From NCBI GenBank assembly GCA_946625715.1, contig CAMOTK010000136.1, forward strand, positions 1-5,354: DNA of 5,354 nucleotides. Direction: 5' to 3'. This document shows positions 1 through 5,208 of this stretch, in pieces; positions within the stretch are counted from its first letter, which is position 1, and each line of letters begins with the position of its first letter. The position numbers were made by a program, and so were the translations under genes. The stretch comes from an uncultured Prevotella sp. GTDB taxonomy: Bacteria; Bacteroidota; Bacteroidia; Bacteroidales; Bacteroidaceae. The notes under the pieces are model-generated. The model did not search any database, had not been told where the DNA came from, and saw only the letters and a list, made by a program, of their open reading frames with translations.

Positions 1-92
1 GCCTGCGCAAGAAATTAGGGCGCTATGCCGCCTGTCTGGTGTCGCGCACCGGTTTCGGCTATACGTTTAAAGAGGCGAGAAGTGATAAGTGA
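1..92 (+). CDS. C-terminal end of an OmpR/PhoB-type response regulator (partial)
   Basis: Reading from base 3 gives an open frame ending LRKKLGRY, then LVSRTGFGYTF, and a TGA stop at 90-92; the gene begins before the window. The LRKKLG segment and the hydrophobic residues leading into R-T-G-F-G-Y-x-F match the end of the winged-helix DNA-binding domain of OmpR/PhoB regulators (recognition helix, then the wing hairpin, usually R-G-x-G-Y). Such proteins bind promoter DNA when a partner kinase phosphorylates their receiver domain. A histidine kinase starts 19 bases after the stop on the same strand, so the two are very probably one operon and cognate partners. The receiver domain is not visible and the target genes cannot be inferred. 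Confidence 0.85.
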   Translation, partial: LRKKLGRYAACLVSRTGFGYTFKEARSDK

Positions 93-111
93 GAGGTGAG
101 ACGGGAGAGCT

Positions 112-1032
112 ATGAAGAAGCTATCTGAAGGACGGAAGATGTGGCTCAGCGTGATGGCTGTGTTCTTGGTCTATGCCACCATCTTCATACTTTTCGAAGA
201 CTACGACCGCAAGTTCATCATGCCCTTCGACGAGGTCAGCGACTGGCACTTGCTGCTCTTCTCGCTGGTTGTCATGACCGGCCTGGGCTACTTGCTGTTT
301 CGCTATGCCAAGAAGATGGACGAGCGCATCAGCCGCGAACAGGCAGAGAAGGAGAACCGCATGCGCCGCGAACTCACCCAGAACATCGCCCACGAACTGA
401 AAACGCCTGTGGCCAGCATCCTCGGCTACACCGACACCATTCTGGAGAGTCCCGACATCAGCGACGACGTCAAGCAGCAGTTCATTGTGCGCACCAATCT
501 GCAGGCCCATCGGCTGACCACCCTCTTGCAAGACATCTCGACGCTCAACCGCATGGACTACGCCCGCGACATGATTACGACGGAGCGCGTCGACGTGTCC
601 TTGCTCGTTGCCGACATTGCCCAAGAAACGGCCTTTGCCATGCAGAAGCGCCAGATGCAACTGCACAACTACCTGCCCAGCAACATCATCGTTCACGGCA
701 ACTACTCCCTACTCTACAGCATCTTCCGCAACCTGATGGACAACGCCATCAACTATGCCGGACAGGGCACCACCGTAGAGCTGTCGGCCGAGCAGGAGCA
801 CGACTGCTGGCAGTTCACGTTCAAAGACAACGGTGCCGGCATTCCGGCCAAGCATCTGTCGCGCATCTTCGAGCGTTTCTACCGCATCGACAAGGGTCGA
901 AGCCGCGAAATGGGTGGCACGGGCCTCGGCCTATCCATCGTGAAAAACGCTGTTGTCCTTCATGGTGGCAACATCACCGTCAGCACCCCCGTCAGCGGCG
1001 GGCTGGCCTTCGAGTTCACCATCAAGAAATAA
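112..1032 (+). CDS. Membrane sensor histidine kinase of a two-component system
   Basis: This 306-residue kinase autophosphorylates on histidine and passes the phosphate to the regulator encoded just upstream. A basic N-terminus (KKLSEGRK) precedes a membrane segment at about 11-28 and a second at about 46-63. The HisKA dimerisation domain carries the phosphoacceptor His94 in NIAHELKTPVASI. The HATPase_c domain shows the N box FRNLMDNAINYA (205-216), G1 DNGAGIP (239-245), the F box IFERFYRID (252-260) and G2 GGTGLGLSIV (268-277), so all catalytic motifs are intact. It resembles the PhoR/BaeS-like class. Only about 17 residues lie between the membrane segments and no HAMP or PAS domain is apparent, so it has no obvious periplasmic ligand-binding domain. 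The start at 112 is chosen because it keeps the basic residues before the first membrane segment; no strong ribosome binding site is visible. The signal sensed is unknown. Confidence 0.95.
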   Translation: MKKLSEGRKMWLSVMAVFLVYATIFILFEDYDRKFIMPFDEVSDWHLLLFSLVVMTGLGYLLFRYAKKMDERISREQAEKENRMRRELTQNIAHELKTPVASILGYTDTILESPDISDDVKQQFIVRTNLQAHRLTTLLQDISTLNRMDYARDMITTERVDVSLLVADIAQETAFAMQKRQMQLHNYLPSNIIVHGNYSLLYSIFRNLMDNAINYAGQGTTVELSAEQEHDCWQFTFKDNGAGIPAKHLSRIFERFYRIDKGRSREMGGTGLGLSIVKNAVVLHGGNITVSTPVSGGLAFEFTIKK

Positions 1033-1052
1033 TCGTCATTTCTCTTCTTTAT

Positions 1053-1559
1053 CTACAGTTTCTCGATTTCCCCTGCTGTCAGCCCGGTAATCTCTTCAAT
1101 GTCCTGAACGGCATAGCCCTTGGCCTTCATCTTACTGGCCGAAGCTACGGCCTGTTTGTAGGCGGCATTATCCATTGCCGAGTATGGGTCTTCACCCTTC
1201 TGCCATTCTTCCCAGTCTGTGTCAGAGAGGTAGCGTTTCACCTGCTCGCATAAGGGGTGTATGTCGTTGGTGGCTGTCTGCCATAGGTCTTCATCGGAGA
1301 TTTGGGCATAACCGTGAACCAGCACATTACGCATGCTGACAATCTGTCGCCACGGAAGTTCTGTATGAGTTTCGCGGAAATGTCTGGTCAGCATGTTGGC
1401 CGCCTCGCCAATGACCTCAATATTCTTCATCACAGAATAATAGATGCGTATGTCCTTCGTGAACTCCTCGTATGAGATACCGCTGATGATAATGCTCACG
1501 TTCTGGGCATATTTCACGATGTCCTCCAGACGGCCACGATCTCTGCTATGCTCTCTCAT
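1053..1559 (-). CDS. hepT: HepT-like (DUF86) toxin with a C-terminal extension
   Basis: The 168-residue product is the toxin of a HepT/MntA (HEPN/MNT) type toxin-antitoxin pair. Residues 1-112 form the helical HEPN/DUF86 domain, with the family landmark IGEAAN at 50-55 and the catalytic RX4HXY motif as RNVLVHGY (Arg77, His82, Tyr84). Characterised HepT proteins act as RNases, and the cognate MntA can block them by adding AMP to the motif tyrosine, here Tyr84. The ATG at 1557-1559 overlaps the end of mntA by 14 bases, which suggests translational coupling. The protein is longer than typical HepT (about 110-140 residues). Its last 55 residues form an acidic linker and a tail ending in GYAVQDIEEITGL plus AGEIEKL, which resembles tails of Rpn/PD-(D/E)XK transposase-type proteins. 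It converges on the kinase gene, with only 20 bases between the two stops. Confidence 0.88.
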   Translation of the reverse strand: MREHSRDRGRLEDIVKYAQNVSIIISGISYEEFTKDIRIYYSVMKNIEVIGEAANMLTRHFRETHTELPWRQIVSMRNVLVHGYAQISDEDLWQTATNDIHPLCEQVKRYLSDTDWEEWQKGEDPYSAMDNAAYKQAVASASKMKAKGYAVQDIEEITGLTAGEIEKL

Positions 1560-1842
1560 AAATCAGTCTCCTGTCTCTGTTTACACTATCAACGGCCCAC
1601 GGGCGAAGCATACCATCTTCCACCAGGTCAACCTCACAGTTGAGTAAGTCTTCCAAGTCAACTTTCATTCCTGCAATCTTCATCAGCCCGATGGGTTGCC
1701 TACGGTCATACTGCACCAGAATGTCAACATCGCTCCATGGTCTCTGCTCACCACGCGAATACGAGCCGAAGAGCCATGCCTTCAGTACAGGCTGTGTCTT
1801 GAAGTAGTCGGCTATAATCTTTTGCATCACAGGGGTACTCAT
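1546..1842 (-). CDS. mntA: MntA-like minimal nucleotidyltransferase antitoxin
   Basis: This 98-residue protein has the complete polymerase-beta-type nucleotidyltransferase signature GSX10DXD: Gly26-Ser27 in FGSYSRGE, then Asp38 and Asp40 in SDVDILV. A plausible third carboxylate is Asp72 in CEVDLVE. The size fits MNT-domain antitoxins, which neutralise HEPN toxins by adenylylating the tyrosine of RX4HXY and by direct binding. It is the first gene of the pair and its TAG stop (1546-1548) lies inside hepT. The start at 1842 is preferred; Met6 is a weaker alternative. A TATCTTTG -7 box lies 27-34 bases upstream on the coding strand. All three catalytic acidic residues appear present, so the antitoxin should be active. 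Assignment to the family is firm; activity is inferred. Confidence 0.9.
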   Translation of the reverse strand: MSTPVMQKIIADYFKTQPVLKAWLFGSYSRGEQRPWSDVDILVQYDRRQPIGLMKIAGMKVDLEDLLNCEVDLVEDGMLRPWAVDSVNRDRRLIYERA

Positions 1843-1868
1843 AAGCGTATTGTTTTAGAATTTGGTGA

Positions 1869-1876
1869 CAAAGATA
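1869..1876 (-). promoter_or_regulatory. Candidate -7 box for mntA-hepT
   Basis: On the minus strand this reads TATCTTTG, a match to the Bacteroidota -7 consensus TAnnTTTG. No TTTG occurs 19-21 bases upstream; the nearest TTTG is only 12 bases away (1889-1892), so the -33 element is weak or absent. Transcription would begin a few bases downstream and give a leader of about 20 bases before the mntA start. The same box and leader sequence occurs before vapE. Confidence 0.55.
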
Positions 1877-1943
1877 CAACTTTTTTCGCAAACTTGCTAC
1901 GCTTTATCGTAAAAAGTGCAAAAAACAAGAGACGGAGCCCCCC

Positions 1944-2360
1944 TTACGGCTTGCACCCCTTCTGCCACACGGCATTGACGCCCTCGCAGAAGTTGTAGAC
2001 AATGTTGTGACCAAACGTGCGACGGCCGGCGGGCAGGAAACCGCAGACGATGCGCTTGATGTGACGACGCAGAGAGAACTCCTTCGGCTCGCTGACGCCC
2101 TCGCTCTCAACACGCAGACTGAAACGTCCGATGCCGGGCAGCACCACCGTGTAGCCGTCGGAGAGCTTCACTTTCAGCGCATGCTCCAGGTCGGTCACCA
2201 CAGTCACCACAGCCGCGCGGTCGTAGCCCCTGGCCATGAGCGCCTCGCTGAGCAAGTCGCGCAGGGTGACGTCGCCCTGGCTCACTGATTTTGCAAAATA
2301 TTTTCCATAAGAGCTGCTGCTCTTGATATTGTTCTTTATCAAACGTATGTGTATTGCCAT
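1944..2360 (-). CDS. HU-related DNA-binding protein (Bacteroidales HU_rel family)
   Basis: The 138-residue protein resembles the Bacteroidales HU-related family of small nucleoid-type DNA-binding proteins. The N-terminal part MAIHIRLIKNN, then YGKYFAKSV (19-26), leads into helices at about 32-65 (LRDLLSEALMARGYD, VVTDLEHAL). The beta segment follows with TVVLPGIGRFSLRVES (71-86), the position of the L-G-x-F-G/R-F-x-L turn of HU, and a basic C-terminal part (KEFSLRRHIKR) that could be the DNA-binding arm. It lies downstream of vapE on the same strand, and such pairs recur in Bacteroidales. The start at 2360 follows an A-rich stretch and gives the family's usual N-terminus. The reading frame stays open upstream to an ATG at 2567 that overlaps the vapE stop, so a longer 207-residue form cannot be excluded. 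A repeat element ends 22 bases before the start and may regulate it. Confidence 0.82.
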   Translation of the reverse strand: MAIHIRLIKNNIKSSSSYGKYFAKSVSQGDVTLRDLLSEALMARGYDRAAVVTVVTDLEHALKVKLSDGYTVVLPGIGRFSLRVESEGVSEPKEFSLRRHIKRIVCGFLPAGRRTFGHNIVYNFCEGVNAVWQKGCKP

Positions 2361-2382
2361 AGATTTTTCGTTGATTTTTGGT

Positions 2383-2468
2383 AAAGTGTCATATTTCGTT
2401 GCTAACTCTCTGATACCGAAATGCTTAGAGCGTATGACCCTTTTTCGGGAAGTGTCATAAAGGGTCAT
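2383..2468 (-). repeat. Inverted copy B of the 86-base TGACACTT element
   Basis: Read on the minus strand from 2468, this has ATGACCCTTT (2468-2459), ATGACACTT (2458-2450) and AAAGGGTCAT (2443-2434), then 41 unrelated bases, then ATGACACTTT (2392-2383). The first and third parts are a perfect 10-base inverted repeat able to form a hairpin with a 15-base loop. It matches the plus-strand copy at 4680-4765: 31 of 35 bases in the first block, an identical 41-base spacer length, and 10 of 10 in the last repeat. It ends 22 bases before the HU-type gene, so it could serve as operator, 5' leader structure or iteron cluster. Confidence 0.85.
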
Positions 2469-2472
2469 GGAA

Positions 2473-2557
2473 GTAAAACAACTTGTTTTACCTGCAAATT
2501 CTGCCGCTTTGCCCATCGTTAGGCGGTGGCAGAGCATAGTAAAACAAGTTGTTTTAC
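2473..2557. repeat. Paired 19-base palindromes in an 85-base dyad
   Basis: GTAAAACAACTTGTTTTAC (2473-2491) and GTAAAACAAGTTGTTTTAC (2539-2557) are each perfect palindromes with 9-base arms around one central base, and they are exact reverse complements of each other. The 47 bases between them contain a further inner inverted repeat, TCTGCC (2500-2505) with GGCAGA (2528-2533). The region starts 6 bases after the vapE stop. It could be two sites for a dimeric DNA-binding protein, a cruciform, or RNA hairpins that end or protect the vapE message. There is no clean U-tract after the first hairpin, so a standard intrinsic terminator is not supported. Confidence 0.85.
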
Positions 2558-2563
2558 TGTTGC

Positions 2564-4582
2564 TCATTCGCGCTTCGCAATCCAATAAACGGCACCGTTC
2601 ATCCCTTTTTTCCGCGGATAGCCCATTGCCGTGAGGCGTCGGCCGAGCTCCATGTCGGTATTTTTCCGAATGGCGAAGGTGGGAAAGCGCTCGGCAAGCA
2701 GCTGCATGACGTCCTTCATGAGCATGTACTTGGTGTTGGCGGGCGTCTCTTCCGGGGCGTAGAACACCTGCTCTACCATCGACTGGTAGTCGAGCACCTG
2801 CTGGAACTGCTTGTTCTCGTTCATGATGCGCTCGTTGTCGGCGTCCCTGAGCCAGTAGCGGCGGCCGTCGTGCAACTCCTGCACAAGCTGGGCATAGAGC
2901 ATGTCGTAGCTGATGAGGCCCGAGTTGTCGATGTCGCGGGCGTAGACGCACACGAAGCGGCGCGAGCCCGTGGGGTCGACCAGCGGGCGCAGGTTGTTGG
3001 TGGTGCCAATGAACGAGGCGTAGCGGCGGCGCTGCTCGAGGGCTTTGCCGTAGGGCGGGCGGAACTTCACGTCGTGCTTCGAGATGAGATACTTCAAGAT
3101 GGGCTGCTGGGCTTTCGACATAGCGTCGAACTCGTCGATGTTGATGAGTGCATAGCCCGACATAGCCAGGAAGATGTCGTTGTCGTTCTTCATCGACAGG
3201 CGGTCGTTGTAGTACGTCTGCAGATAGCCGGGCAGCAGGCGGCGGCAGAAAGTGGTCTTGCCCGAGCCTTGCGGCCCGATAATCAGGGGCACGATGGCAT
3301 TGCCGTGCTGACGGTCCTTGCCCATCCACTGCGCCACCATCGAGAGCATCCACGTGTGGAAGTCGTCGGGCCAGTGCGGGTTGTCGGTTTTCACGCGGCG
3401 GGCCATCTCGCCCACATAGTCGTGGCGCCCGTCCCAGCGCGGCAGATGGTCGAGGAAGTCTTGCAGGGGATAGTAGCGCGGAATGAGGTTCGACTCTATG
3501 TAGCGGTTCAGGTCCTTGTCCCACGAGTCTACGCCAGCCTTCAGCGCCTCGATGGCCATTGTGTTGCGGGCGGCCTGGTCGAGCGGCATGAAGGCCGAGC
3601 CGGCAGTGTTGGTGCGATACTCGGGCACGCCCGTCATCACGTTGAGCCTCAGCGTGTATTGCTCCTTCATATAGGCCTCGGTCTTATAGGTCAGCAAGGC
3701 CGACGGGCGGGTATATTTCAGGGGCATCGTCTTCAACTGCTCCTTCAGATAGGCCGTACGGAAGATGCAGTCGATGGTGTCGCGGTTGGCCAGCCCGCCG
3801 AGCAGCGGGATGTAGGTGCACACATCGGCGGCGAAGGCTCGCGGCAGCCCCATCTGTCGGCAGCCGTCGGCCAGCTGTTCGAGCACGGCCGTGCGAAAGC
3901 GGTCGGTGTTGCTGTCGAGGTCGTAGTGCTGCTCAATGGCGCGGTCGAGACAGTCGTGGAAACGGCGCATGCGACTGGCATACAGGCTGACGCCAGGCAG
4001 CTCCTGCGGGTCGTTGTAGTCGCTGATGGCCTGCTGCTGCACGCGGAACTCGGGCGTCTGCTCGGGTTCCGCCCCCACCGTCACGGCCAGCGCCGCTGGG
4101 TTGTAGAATGGCTCGGGGTCGTAGCTCACCTTGCAGCTCGTGGTAAGCGAAGGCTGGCGGTCGGCCAGCTGGGTGCCCAACTGCGAGGAGTAGATGTAGT
4201 GGAGCCGGCGGAAAGCATTGAGCAGAGCCTGCTCGCCCTGCTCGTCACACGCGTAGCGACCGACAATGTGGAGCGAGTGGCCGTCGTAGCCCAGGAAGCA
4301 GAGCAGCGTGTAGGGCTGCCGACTGGCCATGCGCTTATACTCCTCGGCGGTAGGCAGGTCGCGCAGATGCTCCACCGACAGCAGCACCAGGCAGTTGTCG
4401 GCCTTCATCTCCACCACCCCGTTCTGCTTCACCCATTCGGCGGCGAAGCACACATCCTGCTTCGGCTCCGTGATGCCGTCGGTGCGAAAAGCTCCCTGAG
4501 CCAGGCGTTCTACAAACGCGTCGAGGTCCATGCGCGTATAGCGCTTCTCTTTTCTTTCAGTGTTTACAATAGTAATTTTCAT
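2564..4582 (-). CDS. VapE/VirE-type P-loop ATPase with BT4734-like N-terminus and DUF3874 C-terminus
   Basis: This 672-residue protein belongs to the virulence-associated E group, D5/SF3-like ATPases found on phages, satellites and integrated elements, where some relatives act as replication helicases or primase-helicases. Residues of about 40-150 resemble the BT4734-like VirE N-terminal domain. The VapE core begins near RYYPLQDFLDHLPRWDG (369-385). Walker A is GPQGSGKTT (436-444, Lys442), Walker B is LINIDEFD (479-486, Asp483/Glu484), a sensor-like FIGTTNN lies at 524-530, and GSRRFV (539-544) supplies a likely arginine finger. The FRPPYG loop (508-512) is typical of the family. Residues of about 597-672 resemble DUF3874. 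Length and motifs suggest an intact gene. The start at 4582 gives MKITIVN; an ATG 11 bases upstream is in another frame and stops early. An HU-type gene follows and repeat elements flank it on both sides. Its job in this locus is inferred from the family. Confidence 0.9.
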   Translation of the reverse strand: MKITIVNTERKEKRYTRMDLDAFVERLAQGAFRTDGITEPKQDVCFAAEWVKQNGVVEMKADNCLVLLSVEHLRDLPTAEEYKRMASRQPYTLLCFLGYDGHSLHIVGRYACDEQGEQALLNAFRRLHYIYSSQLGTQLADRQPSLTTSCKVSYDPEPFYNPAALAVTVGAEPEQTPEFRVQQQAISDYNDPQELPGVSLYASRMRRFHDCLDRAIEQHYDLDSNTDRFRTAVLEQLADGCRQMGLPRAFAADVCTYIPLLGGLANRDTIDCIFRTAYLKEQLKTMPLKYTRPSALLTYKTEAYMKEQYTLRLNVMTGVPEYRTNTAGSAFMPLDQAARNTMAIEALKAGVDSWDKDLNRYIESNLIPRYYPLQDFLDHLPRWDGRHDYVGEMARRVKTDNPHWPDDFHTWMLSMVAQWMGKDRQHGNAIVPLIIGPQGSGKTTFCRRLLPGYLQTYYNDRLSMKNDNDIFLAMSGYALINIDEFDAMSKAQQPILKYLISKHDVKFRPPYGKALEQRRRYASFIGTTNNLRPLVDPTGSRRFVCVYARDIDNSGLISYDMLYAQLVQELHDGRRYWLRDADNERIMNENKQFQQVLDYQSMVEQVFYAPEETPANTKYMLMKDVMQLLAERFPTFAIRKNTDMELGRRLTAMGYPRKKGMNGAVYWIAKRE

Positions 4583-4611
4583 AGATACTCATGGTTTTAG
4601 AATTCGTGATA

Positions 4612-4643
4612 CAAAGATACAAAAAAAAGGGCCCTTTTGCAAG
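4612..4643 (-). promoter_or_regulatory. Bacteroidota-type promoter for vapE
   Basis: On the minus strand a TATCTTTG -7 box (4619-4612) lies 20 bases after CTTG (4643-4640), close to the TTTG-N19-TAnnTTTG consensus. The start codon lies 30 bases downstream of the box. The spacer contains a perfect palindrome. The box plus following leader is shared with mntA. Confidence 0.7.
4625..4638. promoter_or_regulatory. Palindromic candidate operator inside the vapE promoter
   Basis: AAAAGGGCCCTTTT is a perfect 14-base palindrome lying between the -33 and -7 boxes, where a bound dimer would block RNA polymerase. Next to it, CTTTTGCAA occurs twice (4634-4642 and 4645-4653) at an 11-base interval, about one helical turn, so a protein could bind both copies on one DNA face. 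The regulator is unknown. Confidence 0.5.
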
Positions 4644-4679
4644 ACTTTTGCAAAAAAAATGGCTAAAAACCGCAAAAAC

Positions 4680-4765
4680 ATGACACTTTATGACACTTTC
4701 TAAAAAAGGGTCATGCCACTGAAACGCCCTGTACATCGACGTTTCGCGCAAAAATATGACACTTT
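4680..4765 (+). repeat. Copy A of the 86-base TGACACTT element
   Basis: ATGACACTTT occurs at 4680-4689 and again directly at 4690-4699, followed by AAAGGGTCAT (4705-4714), which is an inverted copy with one mismatch. After 41 bases a third ATGACACTTT occurs at 4756-4765. The spacer holds a hairpin, GAAACG (4721-4726) with CGTTTC (4740-4745). The arrangement and every spacing equal those of the minus-strand copy at 2468-2383. This copy lies between the vapE promoter and the leader-RNA promoter and points away from vapE. No gene begins directly after it. Confidence 0.85.
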
Positions 4766-4850
4766 GCCCAAAAAACACAATTTTTCTTAGAGTGTTGTGC
4801 AAACCCGTGCAAAGCGAGGAATAGAAAGATAAAAATTTTTCAGAATTTTC

Positions 4851-4881
4851 TTTGCCGATTCAAAAAACTTACGTATATTTG
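4851..4881 (+). promoter_or_regulatory. Consensus Bacteroidota promoter of the leader RNA
   Basis: TTTG (4851-4854), exactly 19 bases, then TATATTTG (4874-4881) fits the Bacteroidota sigma-A consensus TTTG-N19-TAnnTTTG precisely. An A/T-rich stretch with AAAAATTTTT (4831-4840) lies just upstream and could help polymerase binding. Transcription should begin a few bases after 4881, at about 4886. Confidence 0.85.
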
Positions 4882-5048
4882 CACCGACTTTCAGAGTAAA
4901 AAGCGAAGAGCCGTAGCCGCCACCTCAGGCAGCAAAAGCCACTCCTTGGGGGTCACGACATAGTAAAAAGGCGTTTATTCAACGCTCTGTTCAGGTCAAC
5001 TCGAAATCTTGCAACTTTCAACAGACTCTTGAACACAGCAAAGGATAG

Positions 5049-5105
5049 ATGCCCCTTTGGTATGATTACAAAGCATTATGTGCACGCGTGTACATTAATG
5101 TGTAA
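5049..5105 (+). CDS. Possible 18-residue leader peptide
   Basis: The frame reads MPLWYDYKALCARVYINV and stops with TAA at 5103-5105. A purine-rich AAAGGA (5040-5045) lies just upstream at Shine-Dalgarno distance, and the ATG sits in the loop of the hairpin CAAAGG/CCTTTG (5039-5044 with 5054-5059), which would hide the AAAGG. Four of 18 residues are aromatic. The stop is 9 bases before the first arm of the terminator-region structure, a position suited to ribosome-dependent attenuation. It is too short to judge by coding statistics and may be chance. Confidence 0.3.
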   Translation: MPLWYDYKALCARVYINV

Positions 5106-5169
5106 CATATCCAATGTGGGTTCTATGCTTGCTCGTTCTAGTTCTGTTGGGCATGCAAGAGCCTCGAGT

Positions 5170-5208
5170 TGTGGGACAAGCAAGAGTAAAGTTCCCACAT
5201 CTTTTTTT
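5170..5208 (+). terminator. Intrinsic terminator ending the leader RNA
   Basis: TGTGGGA (5170-5176) and TCCCACA (5193-5199) form a perfect 7-base stem with a 16-base loop, followed almost at once by seven T residues (5202-5208). The 3' arm can also pair with ATGTGGG at 5114-5120, so two folds compete. The terminator lies 117 bases before the ATG of the next gene. Confidence 0.75.

Larger units (their letters stand above)
4886..5208 (+). ncRNA. Structured leader or small RNA of about 320 bases (family not recognised)
   Basis: The segment is bounded by a consensus promoter and an intrinsic terminator and contains no convincing long gene. Several helices can be drawn by eye. TGTTCAGGTC (4988-4997) pairs with GACT...TGAACA (5024-5035) around a 2-base bulge. 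CAAAGG (5039-5044) pairs with CCTTTG (5054-5059). The near-palindrome at 5079-5094 closes fully if G-U pairs are allowed. A long nested fold covers 5114-5200. Both ends suggest a transcript of about 320 bases. It could be a free-standing RNA, as in Bacteroidales-1-type motifs that are also defined by such a promoter and terminator, or the attenuated 5' leader of the exported protein at 5326. No separate promoter is visible for that gene, which favours the leader idea. The exact 5' end is estimated. Confidence 0.55.

Noticed and set aside
1033..1052. Terminator between the convergent kinase and hepT genes
   Set aside because: No inverted repeat is visible in the 20 bases between the stops.
141..1253. 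Open frames overlapping the histidine kinase (plus 141-1253, minus 121-696)
   Set aside because: They are shadows of the kinase gene, whose motifs are unambiguous.
1920..1952. Possible terminator after the HU gene
   Set aside because: Only a 4-base stem (AGCC/GGCT on the minus strand) overlaps the stop codon, and the following T-run is interrupted and distant; too weak to call.
2568..3524. Minus-strand open frame continuing upstream from the HU gene into vapE
   Set aside because: Within vapE it is an out-of-frame shadow with Arg/Pro/His-rich nonsense composition. Only the part from 2360, possibly 2567, is a credible gene.
2549..4600. Long plus-strand open frame of 683 codons opposite vapE
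   Set aside because: It is the antisense shadow of vapE, whose GC-rich codons leave few stops on the other strand. Its translation is low-complexity (His/Val/Leu/Ala-rich) and shows no domain, while vapE has full ATPase motifs.
4557..4802. 81-codon minus-strand frame upstream of vapE
   Set aside because: It runs through repeat copy A, the palindromic operator and the vapE promoter, and overlaps the vapE start in another frame. It has no recognisable domain.
4797..4813. GTGCAAA repeated at a 10-base interval before the leader-RNA promoter
   Set aside because: The unit is short, only two copies occur and they lie in A-rich sequence; this could easily be chance.
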